Shown: piece after piece, positions 23,165 through 32,314 of the stretch
Layout: every line of letters starts with the position of its first letter
How positions within the stretch are numbered: the first letter of the stretch is position 1
Assembly: GCA_002869845.2 (NCBI GenBank)
Contig: NEWS02000004.1
Location: 1,657,295-1,708,800 of the forward strand
Source of the DNA: Nitrospira sp. CG24B
Lineage (GTDB): Bacteria; Nitrospirota; Nitrospiria; Nitrospirales; Nitrospiraceae
Length of the DNA: 51,506 nucleotides
Direction of reading: 5' to 3'
Notes under the pieces: generated by a model
Database searches by the model: none
The model's input: the letters and a program-made list of their open reading frames with translations, nothing else
Told to the model about the DNA's origin: nothing
Translations under genes and position numbers: made by a program

Positions 23165-23680
23165 TCATACAACTATTCCGGGAGGTATTCCCCCAGGTGA
23201 TCCAGAAGAACCTGATTGAAGGAAATCCATCAACAGTTCGGGAAAGCGGTCTATGCCTTTGTCAATGACTCGCATAATCAGGTTGTTCAGAAACTCGGTT
23301 GGCAGGTTGCGGATTTTTTCTAACGCAGATGCCTTCTTTTCTTCAGGAATAGAAAGAGCCTGTACTTTGGCAACGAGGATTTGCCGGAGTTGGTCAGCGT
23401 CGAGCCGTACCGTTACAGTGTGAAGGATGGATCCGATGCCGCCATCCTCTTCCAGAAAATCCAGCCCAGTTTCAGTGATTCTGACATTTACTAGCTGCCC
23501 GGCAGAGGTGTGGGTTTTGGCCTCTATACCGGTGACTAAGCCATGACCTTTTAAATAGTGGAGATTGGGTATGAAGTCCGGATCGGACCCGAACCGCTGA
23601 TTAAAGATGGCACTATGCTCAGGATAGGACTCCTTTAGCGTCTGGAGTATTCGAAGCTGTAAGGGGCGATTAAGATTCAT
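23165..23680 (-). CDS. Winged-helix-like protein of unknown function
   Basis: A 171-residue protein, no signal or membrane segment. The N-terminus MNLNRPLQLRILQTLKESYP and NLHYLKGHGLVTGIE resemble a winged helix, followed by ITETGLDFLEEDGGIGSIL and a helical C-terminal half. Similar small proteins occur on plasmids and genomic islands in other bacteria, to my recollection, but I cannot name the family. The end is Gly/Pro-rich (SPGGIPPGIVV). It is flanked by 12-base direct repeats (22982 and 23778), next to a tRNA-like remnant, so it may be a small insertion. Confidence 0.65.
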   Translation of the reverse strand: MNLNRPLQLRILQTLKESYPEHSAIFNQRFGSDPDFIPNLHYLKGHGLVTGIEAKTHTSAGQLVNVRITETGLDFLEEDGGIGSILHTVTVRLDADQLRQILVAKVQALSIPEEKKASALEKIRNLPTEFLNNLIMRVIDKGIDRFPELLMDFLQSGSSGSPGGIPPGIVV

Positions 23681-23779
23681 GGGGCCGATTGTAGCGCAGG
23701 CATTTCCTTTCTTCTAGCTTGGAAAACTTGTGCTAATCGGCCTCTTTGCATGTTCGCTTCTTTTAGCTCGCTATGCTGA

Positions 23780-23833
23780 CCTGCGGTTTCTTAGACCGCA
23801 GGATAAGAGGTTCAAAAACCCCTGTCGGATCCA
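23780..23833 (+). other. tRNA-like remnant (anticodon arm plus T-arm-like part)
   Basis: CCTGCGGT (23780-23787), loop TTCTTAG (23788-23794), ACCGCAGG (23795-23802): an 8-base perfect stem with a 7-base loop that has T at position 33 and CTT as the would-be anticodon (Lys). Then AGAGGTTCAAAAACCCCT resembles a T arm, and the stretch ends GGATCCA like a tRNA 3' end. The 5' acceptor and a proper D arm are missing, so this is not a working tRNA. It may be an attachment-site relic. Confidence 0.3.
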
Positions 23834-23990
23834 TGTTTCTAGACGTAGATTCTTAGCAGCCCCTGGGAAATGGGAACGGCTCGTCTGCTCCACCGCACGA
23901 TATGACACAGCATTTGTGGGGGATTTCCCTCTGTGATACGCTGCCTACACGATTTCTCTTACCACAATCACAACGCCGAAGGGGACCCTC

Positions 23991-24314
23991 ATGAAGATGC
24001 TTCACATTGTTTGTGGGAAGAGGTTAGAGAGCGAAATCTTGGCCATGTTTAAGAAGGTGGGGATCAAAGGATACACGGTGATCTCAGGCGTGGGAGGCAG
24101 TGGTGTGACTGGGACCGTCCCCGATGCCAACCACTCAGCCGATCACAACGCTCAGACCAATACCCTCTTCATGGTCGCACTCGGATATGAGGCCACGTTT
24201 CTGCCACAGATTGTGGTCGCGCTCAAAGAGCTTCGTGCAAAGCATATTCAAGGGCATGATGACCGCGAAATCCCGCTGAAAGTCTTTCTCCAACCCTGCG
24301 AGATCATCATTTAG
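23991..24314 (+). CDS. P-II-like small regulatory protein (ferredoxin-like fold)
   Basis: A 107-residue protein. Starts MKMLHIVCGKRLESEILAMF, with KVGIKGYTVISGVGGSGVTG and, near the end, HIQGHDDREIPLKVFLQP. This strand-helix-strand layout and the long Gly-rich T-loop-like segment match P-II/DUF3240-type trimers. The typical uridylylation Tyr of GlnB is not seen, so it is probably a P-II-like sensor. AAGGGGACCCTC precedes the ATG. Such proteins often sit beside the transporter they regulate; the next gene, 255 bases on, is a VIT1/CCC1-type transporter. Confidence 0.65.
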   Translation: MKMLHIVCGKRLESEILAMFKKVGIKGYTVISGVGGSGVTGTVPDANHSADHNAQTNTLFMVALGYEATFLPQIVVALKELRAKHIQGHDDREIPLKVFLQPCEIII

Positions 24315-24568
24315 AACTCGTACTCCCTGTTTGTTTGATCATCACGTCCTAACCCGTCCATTCTTTCCGTAAGTAACAAGAGCGGTCGGTTCTCTCAAGT
24401 TCCATCATTCGCTCTGCTCTCTCCCCTCTCACATGCACTTCCCGTATCATCTCCGGATCGATGGCCCCATCTACGATTTTGCAGTAGACTTGTCCCTATT
24501 AGACCCGTGAGACTACCTCGCGAGGTTTCCCGTGCTGGCCACCGCTGACTGACTCGTAAACCGTTGCC

Positions 24569-25258
24569 ATGCCGCACTTTGAAACACATAGCATACGCCG
24601 CATTGGATGGCTCCGTGCGGCTGTTCTTGGCGCCAATGACGGTCTTGTTTCCACGGCGAGTCTCGTCTTAGGCGTCGCCGCGGCAGGCGCGAGTTCAACG
24701 AGTATTGTGATCACGGGCGTGGCCGGTCTTGTGGCTGGTGCCATGGCAATGGCTGCTGGTGAGTATGTTTCGGTGAGTTCGCAAGCCGACACCGAGCGCG
24801 CGGATCTAGATCGGGAGCGCAAAGAGTTAGCAGCAAACCCGGTGCAAGAACACCGCGAAATGACCGCGATTTACGTTGCACGTGGGCTCGATGCAGAACT
24901 CGCATCCAACGTCGCAACCCAGCTGATGGCACATGATGCACTCGGCGCGCATGGGCGTGACGAGCTGGGCATATCCGACATCGTAACCGCACGACCGGTT
25001 CAAGCCGCACTGGCTTCGGCTGTCGCATTTTCCGTTGGCGCTGTCCTCCCTCTCCTGGTAGTTCTGTTGGTGCCCGTCTCTGCGCTGATGTGGGCTGTTT
25101 CTGGAAGCTCGATCTTATTTCTTGCACTCTTAGGTTCCCTGGCTGCGCGTATCGGAGGTGCTTCTGTGATGGCCGCTGCCGCGCGGGTGACCGTTTGGGG
25201 CGCCTTGGCCATGGCCGTAACCGCTGGGGTTGGAGCTTTGTTTGGAGTGCCTGCCTGA
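24569..25258 (+). CDS. VIT1/CCC1-family Fe2+/Mn2+ transporter
   Basis: A 229-residue membrane protein. The first helix motif is AAVLGANDGLVSTASLVLGV, diagnostic of the VIT1/CCC1 family; helix 2 continues with GAMAMAAGEYVSVSSQADTE with its conserved Glu. After a hydrophilic loop (about 75-150) come three further helices. It exports or sequesters Fe2+ or Mn2+ against protons. It has no ferritin-like N-terminal domain. The ribosome site is weak. It stands alone on the plus strand, convergent with the BASS transporter gene. Confidence 0.87.
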   Translation: MPHFETHSIRRIGWLRAAVLGANDGLVSTASLVLGVAAAGASSTSIVITGVAGLVAGAMAMAAGEYVSVSSQADTERADLDRERKELAANPVQEHREMTAIYVARGLDAELASNVATQLMAHDALGAHGRDELGISDIVTARPVQAALASAVAFSVGAVLPLLVVLLVPVSALMWAVSGSSILFLALLGSLAARIGGASVMAAAARVTVWGALAMAVTAGVGALFGVPA

Positions 25259-25396
25259 TCCCTGCCACTCCTGATCGCAGAACAATACGGCACTGGAAAC
25301 CATGTTCAACAGATGGCGGAAGTCTGACCCATGCGAAGGCCTTAGTCGGAATCTCCCGCTGAGGCCGAAGGCAATGAAAGTTTCTGATCTGTTCCC

Positions 25397-26470
25397 TCAG
25401 TGTCCTTCTATCTTTTGCTTCCCAATTGTCCGGCCTATCACTTCATGTACGCCTCCAGCCACAAGATGCTGCACCAGGTTGTACAGAATGATGGGGACCA
25501 TGACTCGTGGGTACGAGCCAAGCACAAGAGAGGCCAAGACCAGCCCGGTCCCGTTGTTATTCATCCCCAATCCATACATGAGCGAGACGCGATCAGCATC
25601 ATCGACCTTGAACAATCGACTCAGCCCATAGCCGGAGCAAAAGGCCGTGACACAGAGGCCCGCAGTGATGGCCAGCGTCACCGCCAGAAAGTCATAATCT
25701 CGGTCCGCGATGGCCTGAGGAAGTGATACCGATCCGTTCGAATAGTTCAACAGCAACAAGACAACTGCATTGATCAGTTTGATGAACGGCATGATGGCCG
25801 TTAGTTGGGCTTCAGGCGCCGCGAAGCGCACAGCAAGGCCCAGCAGAGAAGGCAATACGATCCAGAGCCCCAGGAACGCTCCTGATCCATACGCAGCGAG
25901 TGTATGTATGACAGCCTCATATTCCTCCGTAGCCATCTCCCCGAACGTATACAGGGCGATAGGCGTCAGGATAGGGCTGAGGATGGTCGAGGCGAGGACT
26001 AACCCTAAGCTCAGCGCTAGATTTCCATTGGAGTTTTGTGCCCAGGCGGTTGAGGCCCCGGCAATCGGCATAGACGCCACCAACGCCAACCCGACGAGGA
26101 TGTGTTGGGCTTCCTCCGGCTCATACCACAGCCGCATAATAAGAGTGACGAGAAAGATATAGGCCATGGGGATGATGAGATTGCCGGTGAGCCCCGCAAG
26201 CAAGACCCCTGTCTTCTTGGCCAATGATCTAAGGTGCGCAGTCTTGACCCCCAACCCTGCATTGAGCATCAAGGTGGCCAGCAAAAGCAGGAGGAGAGAA
26301 ATATGCAGGGTCTCATCGACGATTCGGAGATCGCCGAAACTGACGTTTCGAATCCAGAGGCCGGCGGTTGGCCAGATGGCAGAGAGGGCGTAGGCGCCGA
26401 TCAAAAACCAGAGCAGATGTTGATGGATAAACTGAGACAAGGAGAGAAAGCTGACATTGCGCCTATCCAT
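25397..26470 (-). CDS. BASS-family (sodium/bile-acid symporter-like) transporter
   Basis: A 357-residue inner membrane protein with about nine or ten hydrophobic helices. Signature parts: LMLNAGLGVK in the second half of helix 3, GASTAWAQNSNGNLALSLGL (BASS crossover with Asn/Gln) and MYGLGMNNNGTGLVLASL (second crossover). Substrate unknown; the superfamily includes organic-anion and arsenite (ACR3) carriers. The ATG at 26470 has GAAGG six bases upstream and is preferred over the GTG at 26488. It is near, but not linked to, the ars operon (about 2.5 kb away). Confidence 0.83.
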   Translation of the reverse strand: MDRRNVSFLSLSQFIHQHLLWFLIGAYALSAIWPTAGLWIRNVSFGDLRIVDETLHISLLLLLLATLMLNAGLGVKTAHLRSLAKKTGVLLAGLTGNLIIPMAYIFLVTLIMRLWYEPEEAQHILVGLALVASMPIAGASTAWAQNSNGNLALSLGLVLASTILSPILTPIALYTFGEMATEEYEAVIHTLAAYGSGAFLGLWIVLPSLLGLAVRFAAPEAQLTAIMPFIKLINAVVLLLLNYSNGSVSLPQAIADRDYDFLAVTLAITAGLCVTAFCSGYGLSRLFKVDDADRVSLMYGLGMNNNGTGLVLASLVLGSYPRVMVPIILYNLVQHLVAGGVHEVIGRTIGKQKIEGH

Positions 26471-26512
26471 GATTGCCTTCGGTACCACCTTCGCGCTTAG
26501 CGCAGACAGCCA

Positions 26513-27325
26513 TTATCTCGGCGCTCGGCCTGTGATGTACACTCTTGGACCTCGCGGCAGCTGGATCAGCCGATCATCCTCTGCTTCGCCGCCTAAGACC
26601 CACTCGAAAAGCCGTTTGGCGTCATTCAGTTCAGGTTCGTTTGGGATGCCGTACTGCTCTTTCTGCATCAGTTCATCATAGAGCCCGATACAACCGTGAG
26701 AAGCGGGATACCCAGGTACGTCACGTCCGTGAATCCAGTAGGACACACCTTCGCGATTAATATAAAACCTGAGTGCATAGTTCATGGGGTACGGTCGGTT
26801 CGTACCTTCAATCATATAGAGACAGGATTCATGGGCCCGATGCGCAGCAGTCAGACGAAATTCTCCCACCGGTGTTGGATTCTTGACCTCTCCAGAGGCA
26901 ATGGGCATGGCAAAGCGAAGAGATCCATATTCATAGGCCCCGAGAAATTGTTCAGAGAGATCAATCAGGACGAACTGTTCGTCCAATTCTGCAGTCGGAT
27001 AAGAAAGGGGTAGTGGCGTAAATGCTTGCAGATCATAAAGCTGTTTGGGGACTTTGATGGACCGCCCAGCCTGTGCATGGCGCCGGTCGATGCGGTTGAA
27101 CCGAACCACGTCGATCCAGTGCTCGCCGAAAAGCTTCTCCAACGATTCGCCCGCACGGAGCGTTCGGCACTCCCATTCTATGGTCGCATCGCTTGGATAG
27201 ACGATGCTGCAGAGATCCCGATACTTTCGAGCCGATTCCGCCTCAGAGCCAGCGGAAAGAAGGAGAATGGTCGACACGAGTATCAGATGCGTTCTCAGAC
27301 GTTTGAATTGACACCTCAGTTGCAC
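26513..27325 (-). CDS. Exported L,D-transpeptidase (YkuD) with LysM-like N-terminal part
   Basis: A 270-residue protein. The N-terminal signal peptide (LILVSTILLLSAGSEA) is followed by a LysM-like repeat (LRAGESLEKLFGEHWIDVVR to KVPKQL). The catalytic YkuD domain spans about 110-265, with IHGRDVPGYPASHGCIGLYD containing the invariant His and Cys. It should form 3-3 cross-links in peptidoglycan or attach proteins to it. It starts with a GTG at 27325. It is just downstream (about 11 bases) of the CBS gene, suggesting shared transcription. Confidence 0.87.
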   Translation of the reverse strand: MQLRCQFKRLRTHLILVSTILLLSAGSEAESARKYRDLCSIVYPSDATIEWECRTLRAGESLEKLFGEHWIDVVRFNRIDRRHAQAGRSIKVPKQLYDLQAFTPLPLSYPTAELDEQFVLIDLSEQFLGAYEYGSLRFAMPIASGEVKNPTPVGEFRLTAAHRAHESCLYMIEGTNRPYPMNYALRFYINREGVSYWIHGRDVPGYPASHGCIGLYDELMQKEQYGIPNEPELNDAKRLFEWVLGGEAEDDRLIQLPRGPRVYITGRAPR

Positions 27326-27336
27326 ACTTCTTAAAG

Positions 27337-27771
27337 TCAGGACCAGTGCTGGGATGCCTTCATATAACCGAACAGCAAATCCCGTCTGGCCAAAATCCCC
27401 ACCAGCTTGTTATTCCTAACCACCGGAACGCGAGTCAAATAGCGATCCTGGAATAGATCGGCCACTTGGCCGAGTGTTTGATCCTCCGTCACGGTGACGG
27501 GATGGACCGACATGATCTCAGTCGCAAGAACCTTTCGAAGATCACGCCCCTCCAGCATGGCCTGGAGGAGATCATATTCGGTCACGATCCCGACCAATGT
27601 GCCATCCTCGTCCACGACCGGAAGACTCCCGAAGTTCCGATGGGTCATCATGTGGGCGATCGTCGAGGCGTCAGTGCGCGAGCTGCATCGTGTGACGGCG
27701 TCCTGCATCAGCTGTCCCACCGTCAAGGTCTTCGGATCGCAGGCCTTCAGGAAGAATTCGGTTTGTCTCAT
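27337..27771 (-). CDS. CBS-pair protein
   Basis: A 144-residue protein consisting of two CBS domains: the first TVGQLMQDAVTRCSSRTDAS, the second LATEIMSVHPVTVTEDQTLG; each has the G-x-(V/I)-(T/S) end (LVGIVTEYDLL, LVGILARRDLL). Such modules bind adenosyl compounds and report energy state. GAGGAGCGT precedes the ATG at 27771. It is separated by 13 bases from the sister CBS gene and resembles it; the two probably arose by duplication and may form a heteromer. Confidence 0.85.
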   Translation of the reverse strand: MRQTEFFLKACDPKTLTVGQLMQDAVTRCSSRTDASTIAHMMTHRNFGSLPVVDEDGTLVGIVTEYDLLQAMLEGRDLRKVLATEIMSVHPVTVTEDQTLGQVADLFQDRYLTRVPVVRNNKLVGILARRDLLFGYMKASQHWS

Positions 27772-27784
27772 ACGCTCCTCACTG

Positions 27785-28231
27785 TTATTGTTTGCCGCCA
27801 GTGGCGAGATAGGTTCGCAAGACATCGCGTCTTGCGATGATACCGACCAATTTATCCTTGTCATCCACAACAGGAACGCGAACCAGGTCGCTTGCGCGCA
27901 GCACATGGACCAACGTTCCAAGCGTCGTTTCTGGCCTGACTGAATAGGGGTTGGACGTCATGACATCTTTCGCCGAAACCGCGCCAAGCCGATGACCATC
28001 GTCGATGGCCGCCAGCAAATCGTGCTCGCTGACGATGCCAGCCAGCTTGCGCCCATTCTCGACGACTGGGACGGCCCCAAAGCCCTCGATCATGAGCGAC
28101 GCAATCACATCTCCCTTCGTTCTCAGACGAACGGACTGGACTTCCTTCTCCATAACCTGACTAACTGTCATGAACTCAAAGTCTTTGACTTTGACGATCG
28201 TACCCCTCTTCGCCTTTTTCGTTTTTTTCAT
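27785..28231 (-). CDS. CBS-pair protein with basic N-terminus
   Basis: A 148-residue protein. The first 14 residues are strongly basic (MKKTKKAKRGTIVKV). CBS domain 1: TVSQVMEKEVQSVRLRTK; domain 2: SAKDVMTSNPYSVRPETT; ends LVGIIARRDVL. Very similar in plan to the protein at 27337-27771. AAGGAGGG precedes the ATG. It opens the unit containing the second CBS gene and the L,D-transpeptidase; the basic tail could bind nucleic acid or membranes (inference). Confidence 0.85.
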   Translation of the reverse strand: MKKTKKAKRGTIVKVKDFEFMTVSQVMEKEVQSVRLRTKGDVIASLMIEGFGAVPVVENGRKLAGIVSEHDLLAAIDDGHRLGAVSAKDVMTSNPYSVRPETTLGTLVHVLRASDLVRVPVVDDKDKLVGIIARRDVLRTYLATGGKQ

Positions 28232-28605
28232 CGTCCCTCCTTAAGTCCTTCCGATAAGATTTGCCCCCTCGTCGCTGCCAGGTGTCAGTCCTCGGCGATC
28301 CGAATGACCAAGCTCCGATTCTCTGACTAGCGAAGACTGGGTGACACTCTGTGTACCGGACTCGATCCTGATCAATTTGAGCCGTCTAGAAGCTCGAGCT
28401 GACGCTATTCACCACAGTCACATTTCCCCCTCTGCTGCAAAATGCCTCAACCTCCCTCTGAACCTACACACCGGTTCTTTTGATAACTCCTTGGAAGTTG
28501 AACAAGTTTTCTCCCGTTATTCTCTATGTCACAGGCACATCCAATGCAGTTCTGATACCCGCAATCATCTCGACATCGTGTCCGTCACGAAGGAAAGGAT
28601 CAGTC
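28232..28605. other. Divergent intergenic region before the Usp-ATPase operon
   Basis: 374 bases between divergent CBS and Usp genes. It should hold promoters for both. No clear sigma70 pair, repeat or small gene is visible; the open frames here do not look coding. Confidence 0.5.
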
Positions 28606-29511
28606 ATGCGGATTTTATGTGCGGTCGATGGATCGGAATACTCGCAGTGGGGAGTCCAGGCACTCGAAGCCCTTGCGAGCCGAGAGCCTGAACACATCAC
28701 GTTGCTTCACGTCGTCGACAAGCCGGCTCTCCAAGCACTCGCCGGGAAGAATCCCGTCCGGGAACGTCGAGTTCTGGCGGCCATGGAAAAGGCGGGAGGT
28801 AGTCTGCTCAGGGAGGCGGCGCGATCGGCGCACGTCGCCCTTGGTCAAGCAGCCACGGCGGCACGCTCAACCATCCAAACCATCTTGGCTCATGGCCCAC
28901 TGGCAAAGACCATCGCCAGAGAAGCGCGTCGCGTGAAGGCGGATCTGATCATCATGGGATCGCGCGGACTCAGCGATATTCAAGGGTTCTTACTGGGAAG
29001 TATTTCGCGCCAAGTTGCCTCAATGGCTCCCTGTTCCGTGTGGATCGTGAAACAACCGACGCGCAAACTTCTCCATGTCACGCTCGCCGTCGACGACTCC
29101 AAGCCGTCACGGGCCGCTGCGAAGTTTCTGCGATCCTACCTTCCTCCGGAAACCGCCACCGTCACGATTCTCTCTTCAGTGGAGAGCCCCGTCACGGACT
29201 TTGCCGCCCGGTACTTATCCGAATCGCAACTGGCCGACTTGAGGAAGCCGGTCATGGAGCGGGCCGTCGCGTTCGTCAACAGCGTACGGGATGCGTTCAT
29301 TAAAGATGGCTTTCTGGTCGTGACGCAGGTCCAGATGGACCACGTCATCGAGACCATCGTCAAACATATCGAAGCCAATCGTGACGAACTCTTGGTCATC
29401 GGATCTCGCGATTTGACGAAGAGCGAGCGACTCTACCTCGGTAGCGTCTCCGAAAGCCTGCTGAGACATGCTCCCTGTTCAGTACTGATCGTGCGAGGCG
29501 CCCGTGCCTGA
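28606..29511 (+). CDS. Tandem universal stress protein (two Usp domains), one ATP loop degenerate
   Basis: A 301-residue protein starting MRILCAVDGSEYSQWGVQ. Domain 1 has the intact loop GSRGLSDIQGFLLGS. In domain 2 the same place reads GSRDLTKSERLYLGS: the second Gly is Asp, so nucleotide binding there may be impaired. The ATG at 28606 follows AGGAAAGGA; the longer frame to 28480 is not family-like. Its stop overlaps the ATPase GTG start by 8 bases, so it is the first gene of the 28606-34990 transport operon. Confidence 0.87.
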   Translation: MRILCAVDGSEYSQWGVQALEALASREPEHITLLHVVDKPALQALAGKNPVRERRVLAAMEKAGGSLLREAARSAHVALGQAATAARSTIQTILAHGPLAKTIAREARRVKADLIIMGSRGLSDIQGFLLGSISRQVASMAPCSVWIVKQPTRKLLHVTLAVDDSKPSRAAAKFLRSYLPPETATVTILSSVESPVTDFAARYLSESQLADLRKPVMERAVAFVNSVRDAFIKDGFLVVTQVQMDHVIETIVKHIEANRDELLVIGSRDLTKSERLYLGSVSESLLRHAPCSVLIVRGARA

Positions 29512-32314
29512 GTTCAGCCATCACGACATTCACCAGCTTCCGACCGAAGATGTGCTGAAGCGGCTGGAAACCAGCAACGGTGGTCTGTCTTCCGATGAAG
29601 CTCAACGGCGATTGGCTCGATATGGACCGAATGTTCTCGTCGAGCCTGGTCACTACTCGCTCTTCCGTGGGCTCTTTCGCCATTTCACCCACTTCCTCGC
29701 CATCCTCCTCTGGATCGCCGCCGGCCTCTCCTTTGCGACCGACTTCATGCGACCCGGTGAGGGTATGGCAACGCTGGGTTGGGCCATCCTCGGCGTCATC
29801 ATCATCAACGCCGGGTTCGCTTTTTTCCAGGAATACAAGGCGGAACATGCCGTTCAGGCACTCCGCCGCCTGCTGCCGAACAAGGCGTGGGTCACGAGAG
29901 GCGGGCAATCCGTCGAAGCCGTACGAAACGAAATCGTGCCCGGTGATGTGCTGATCTTAGAAGAAGGCGAACGGGTTCCGGCCGATGCGCGCCTCATTGA
30001 AGCGATAGGCATGCGGGTGGACAATGCCGCCTTGACCGGCGAATCAAGACCAAAACGACGGATGGCCGAGGCCACACAAGACGGACACTGGCTCGACCTC
30101 CCGAATCTTGTCTTTGCCGGCACCACGATCCTATCGGGACATGGTCGCGCCGTCGTCTTCGCCACTGGGATGCGTTCGGAATTCGGTAAGATCGCCGCGC
30201 TCACCACCGCGGTCGAAACCGAACTCAGCCCCCTTCAGCAAGAGATCATTACGGTCACGCGTATTGTCGGCCTCATTTCATTGGCCATGGGAGCCGCGTT
30301 CTTCGTGATCGGTGTCTCAACGGGACTCGGATTCTGGATCAGTGCGATCTTCGGCATCGGCATCATCGTGGCCAATGTGCCGGAGGGTTTGCTCCCGACC
30401 GTCACTCTCGCCCTTGCCATGAGCAGCCTTCGAATGGCGAAGCGCAACGCGTTGATCAAGCACCTACCCTCTGTTGAGACCCTCGGCTGCACCAAGGTCA
30501 TTTGCACGGATAAGACGGGGACATTGACGGCAAATCGCATGAAAGTGGATCGATTCTTTGCCGACGGACTTGTGATCGAATCACGAGAGGGGTGTTTTTT
30601 CACCAGAGGCCGCATGATCGGTACCGCCGACACCACGCAATGGCGTTCCTTCTTTGATGCGCTGCTTCATTGCCACAACGCCAAGCGCGTCCGGAAGTCC
30701 GATGGACGTTTCGTGGTCACCGGCGATCCGACGGAAGTTGCGTTGTTGGAATTTGCCATTGAACATGGGCTGGCCCACCGACCTCCCCTGCGCCGCATGG
30801 GGGAGTTGGCGTTCGATGCGGATCGGAAGCGGATGAGTACCCTCCATTGGGCAGAAGGACGACTCATCGCATTCACCAAAGGCGCTCCGGAATCGGTCTT
30901 ACCTCTCTGCGCCAACACTCACGTCCATGGTAATGCCATCACGATGACCTCGGATGAACGCACTCGCATCCTGAGCCAAAGCCGATCCTTTGCCGAGCAG
31001 GCCTATCGCGTGCTCGCCGTGGCCATGCGCGAAGTGGCTCATCAGCCTGAGCACATTGAAGTAGAGACGATTGAATCTGACCTGACGTTCCTTGGACTGG
31101 TGGCCATGATGGATCCGCCGCACCGTGAAGTGCCCGAGGCGATCACGAAATGCCAACGAGCCGGTGTTCGCGTCATCATGGTTACCGGCGACCATCCACT
31201 CACAGCACTGGCCGTTGCGCGCAAGATCGGCCTCGCTCCTGAACAGACGTTGGTTTCGAGCAGTTTCGTCCCGGTCATCGAAGGGCCGCAGCTCGATACG
31301 ATGAGCGACGAGCAACTCCGTCGGCTGCTGACCCCGTCTCAGCCAGGCGAACCGGACCCAGTCTTTGCTCGGATGGCCCCGCGCCACAAGATGCGGATCG
31401 TGTCCACGTTCAAGGAGATGGGGGAAGTGGTCGGAGTCACCGGCGACGGAGTCAATGACGCACCGGCTCTCAAGAAAGCCGACATCGGCATCGCGATGGG
31501 CATCACCGGCACGGATGTCGCCAAAGAAACGGCCGACATGATACTGCTCGACGACAACTTCGCGACGATCGTGAGTGCGATCGAAGAAGGCCGCACTGTC
31601 TATGACAACATTCGCAAATTCTCGTCCTACATACTGGCGAGCAACGTCCCGGAAATCGTCCCATTTCTTGGCTATGGTTTCATCGGCATGCCGCTGGCCC
31701 TCACAATTCCGCAAGTCTTGGCAGTCGACCTCGGAACCGACATGATCCCCGCCCTGGGCCTCGGAATAGAGCGGCCACAATCTGATGTCATGGACCTTCC
31801 ACCGCGCGCACGAAGCGAGCGACTGCTGAGCCTCCCGATCCTGCTGCGGGCCTATCTGTTCCTCGGGCTCATTGAGGCAGGGATCGCGATGGGAGGATTC
31901 TTACTCTATCTCAACAGTCAGGGCTGGACCTGGGGAGAACACCTGGATTGGTCCTCGCCATTATATCGGGAGGCAACAACCGTCACCTTCGCCGGGATCG
32001 TATTCGCACAAATTGCGAACGTGTTCGCCTGCCGATCCGACCATCTGTCGGTGGCTCGACTCGGATGGCTGACCAACCCGCTCATTCTGTGGGGGATTCT
32101 CACCGAGCTTATCATCTTGGCGCTCATCACCTACACGCCGATCGGGAACGAGATCTTCGGAACCAGCCCCTTGCCTCTCTGGATCTTCGGACCACTCGTG
32201 TTCGGGGCGCTGGCACTCTTGTCGGCGGAGGAGGGCCGGAAGTTCATCGTAAACCGTCGCACTCGTAGGGTTCATACTCATACCGAAACCACCCAGGTCA
32301 CGAGCGCGTCATGA
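29504..32314 (+). CDS. P-type ATPase of the Na,K-ATPase-like (P2C) type
   Basis: A 936-residue pump. Phosphorylation site CTDKTGTLT (Asp about 336), TGES actuator loop, KGAPE nucleotide motif, MVTGDHPLTAL and [10 protein letters not shown] (about 646). The helix-4 ion motif is VPEGLLPTVT (about 289), close to VPEGLLATVT of animal Na,K- and H,K-ATPases, unlike PEGLP of Ca2+ pumps, so transport of a monovalent ion such as Na+ or K+ is possible (inference). No beta-subunit gene is visible. GTG start overlaps the Usp gene; the stop overlaps the next ATG as ATGA. Confidence 0.85.
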   Translation: MPEFSHHDIHQLPTEDVLKRLETSNGGLSSDEAQRRLARYGPNVLVEPGHYSLFRGLFRHFTHFLAILLWIAAGLSFATDFMRPGEGMATLGWAILGVIIINAGFAFFQEYKAEHAVQALRRLLPNKAWVTRGGQSVEAVRNEIVPGDVLILEEGERVPADARLIEAIGMRVDNAALTGESRPKRRMAEATQDGHWLDLPNLVFAGTTILSGHGRAVVFATGMRSEFGKIAALTTAVETELSPLQQEIITVTRIVGLISLAMGAAFFVIGVSTGLGFWISAIFGIGIIVANVPEGLLPTVTLALAMSSLRMAKRNALIKHLPSVETLGCTKVICTDKTGTLTANRMKVDRFFADGLVIESREGCFFTRGRMIGTADTTQWRSFFDALLHCHNAKRVRKSDGRFVVTGDPTEVALLEFAIEHGLAHRPPLRRMGELAFDADRKRMSTLHWAEGRLIAFTKGAPESVLPLCANTHVHGNAITMTSDERTRILSQSRSFAEQAYRVLAVAMREVAHQPEHIEVETIESDLTFLGLVAMMDPPHREVPEAITKCQRAGVRVIMVTGDHPLTALAVARKIGLAPEQTLVSSSFVPVIEGPQLDTMSDEQLRRLLTPSQPGEPDPVFARMAPRHKMRIVSTFKEMGEVVGVTGDGVNDAPALKKADIGIAMGITGTDVAKETADMILLDDNFATIVSAIEEGRTVYDNIRKFSSYILASNVPEIVPFLGYGFIGMPLALTIPQVLAVDLGTDMIPALGLGIERPQSDVMDLPPRARSERLLSLPILLRAYLFLGLIEAGIAMGGFLLYLNSQGWTWGEHLDWSSPLYREATTVTFAGIVFAQIANVFACRSDHLSVARLGWLTNPLILWGILTELIILALITYTPIGNEIFGTSPLPLWIFGPLVFGALALLSAEEGRKFIVNRRTRRVHTHTETTQVTSAS

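Noticed and set aside
22914..23219. 101-residue plus-strand frame beginning MNCITINF
   Set aside because: Begins in the arsR promoter and has a disordered, non-conserved-looking sequence; no ribosome site.
23780..23833. Functional tRNA-Lys(CTT)
   Set aside because: There is no 5' acceptor half and no D arm, and the T stem is mismatched; kept as a remnant only.
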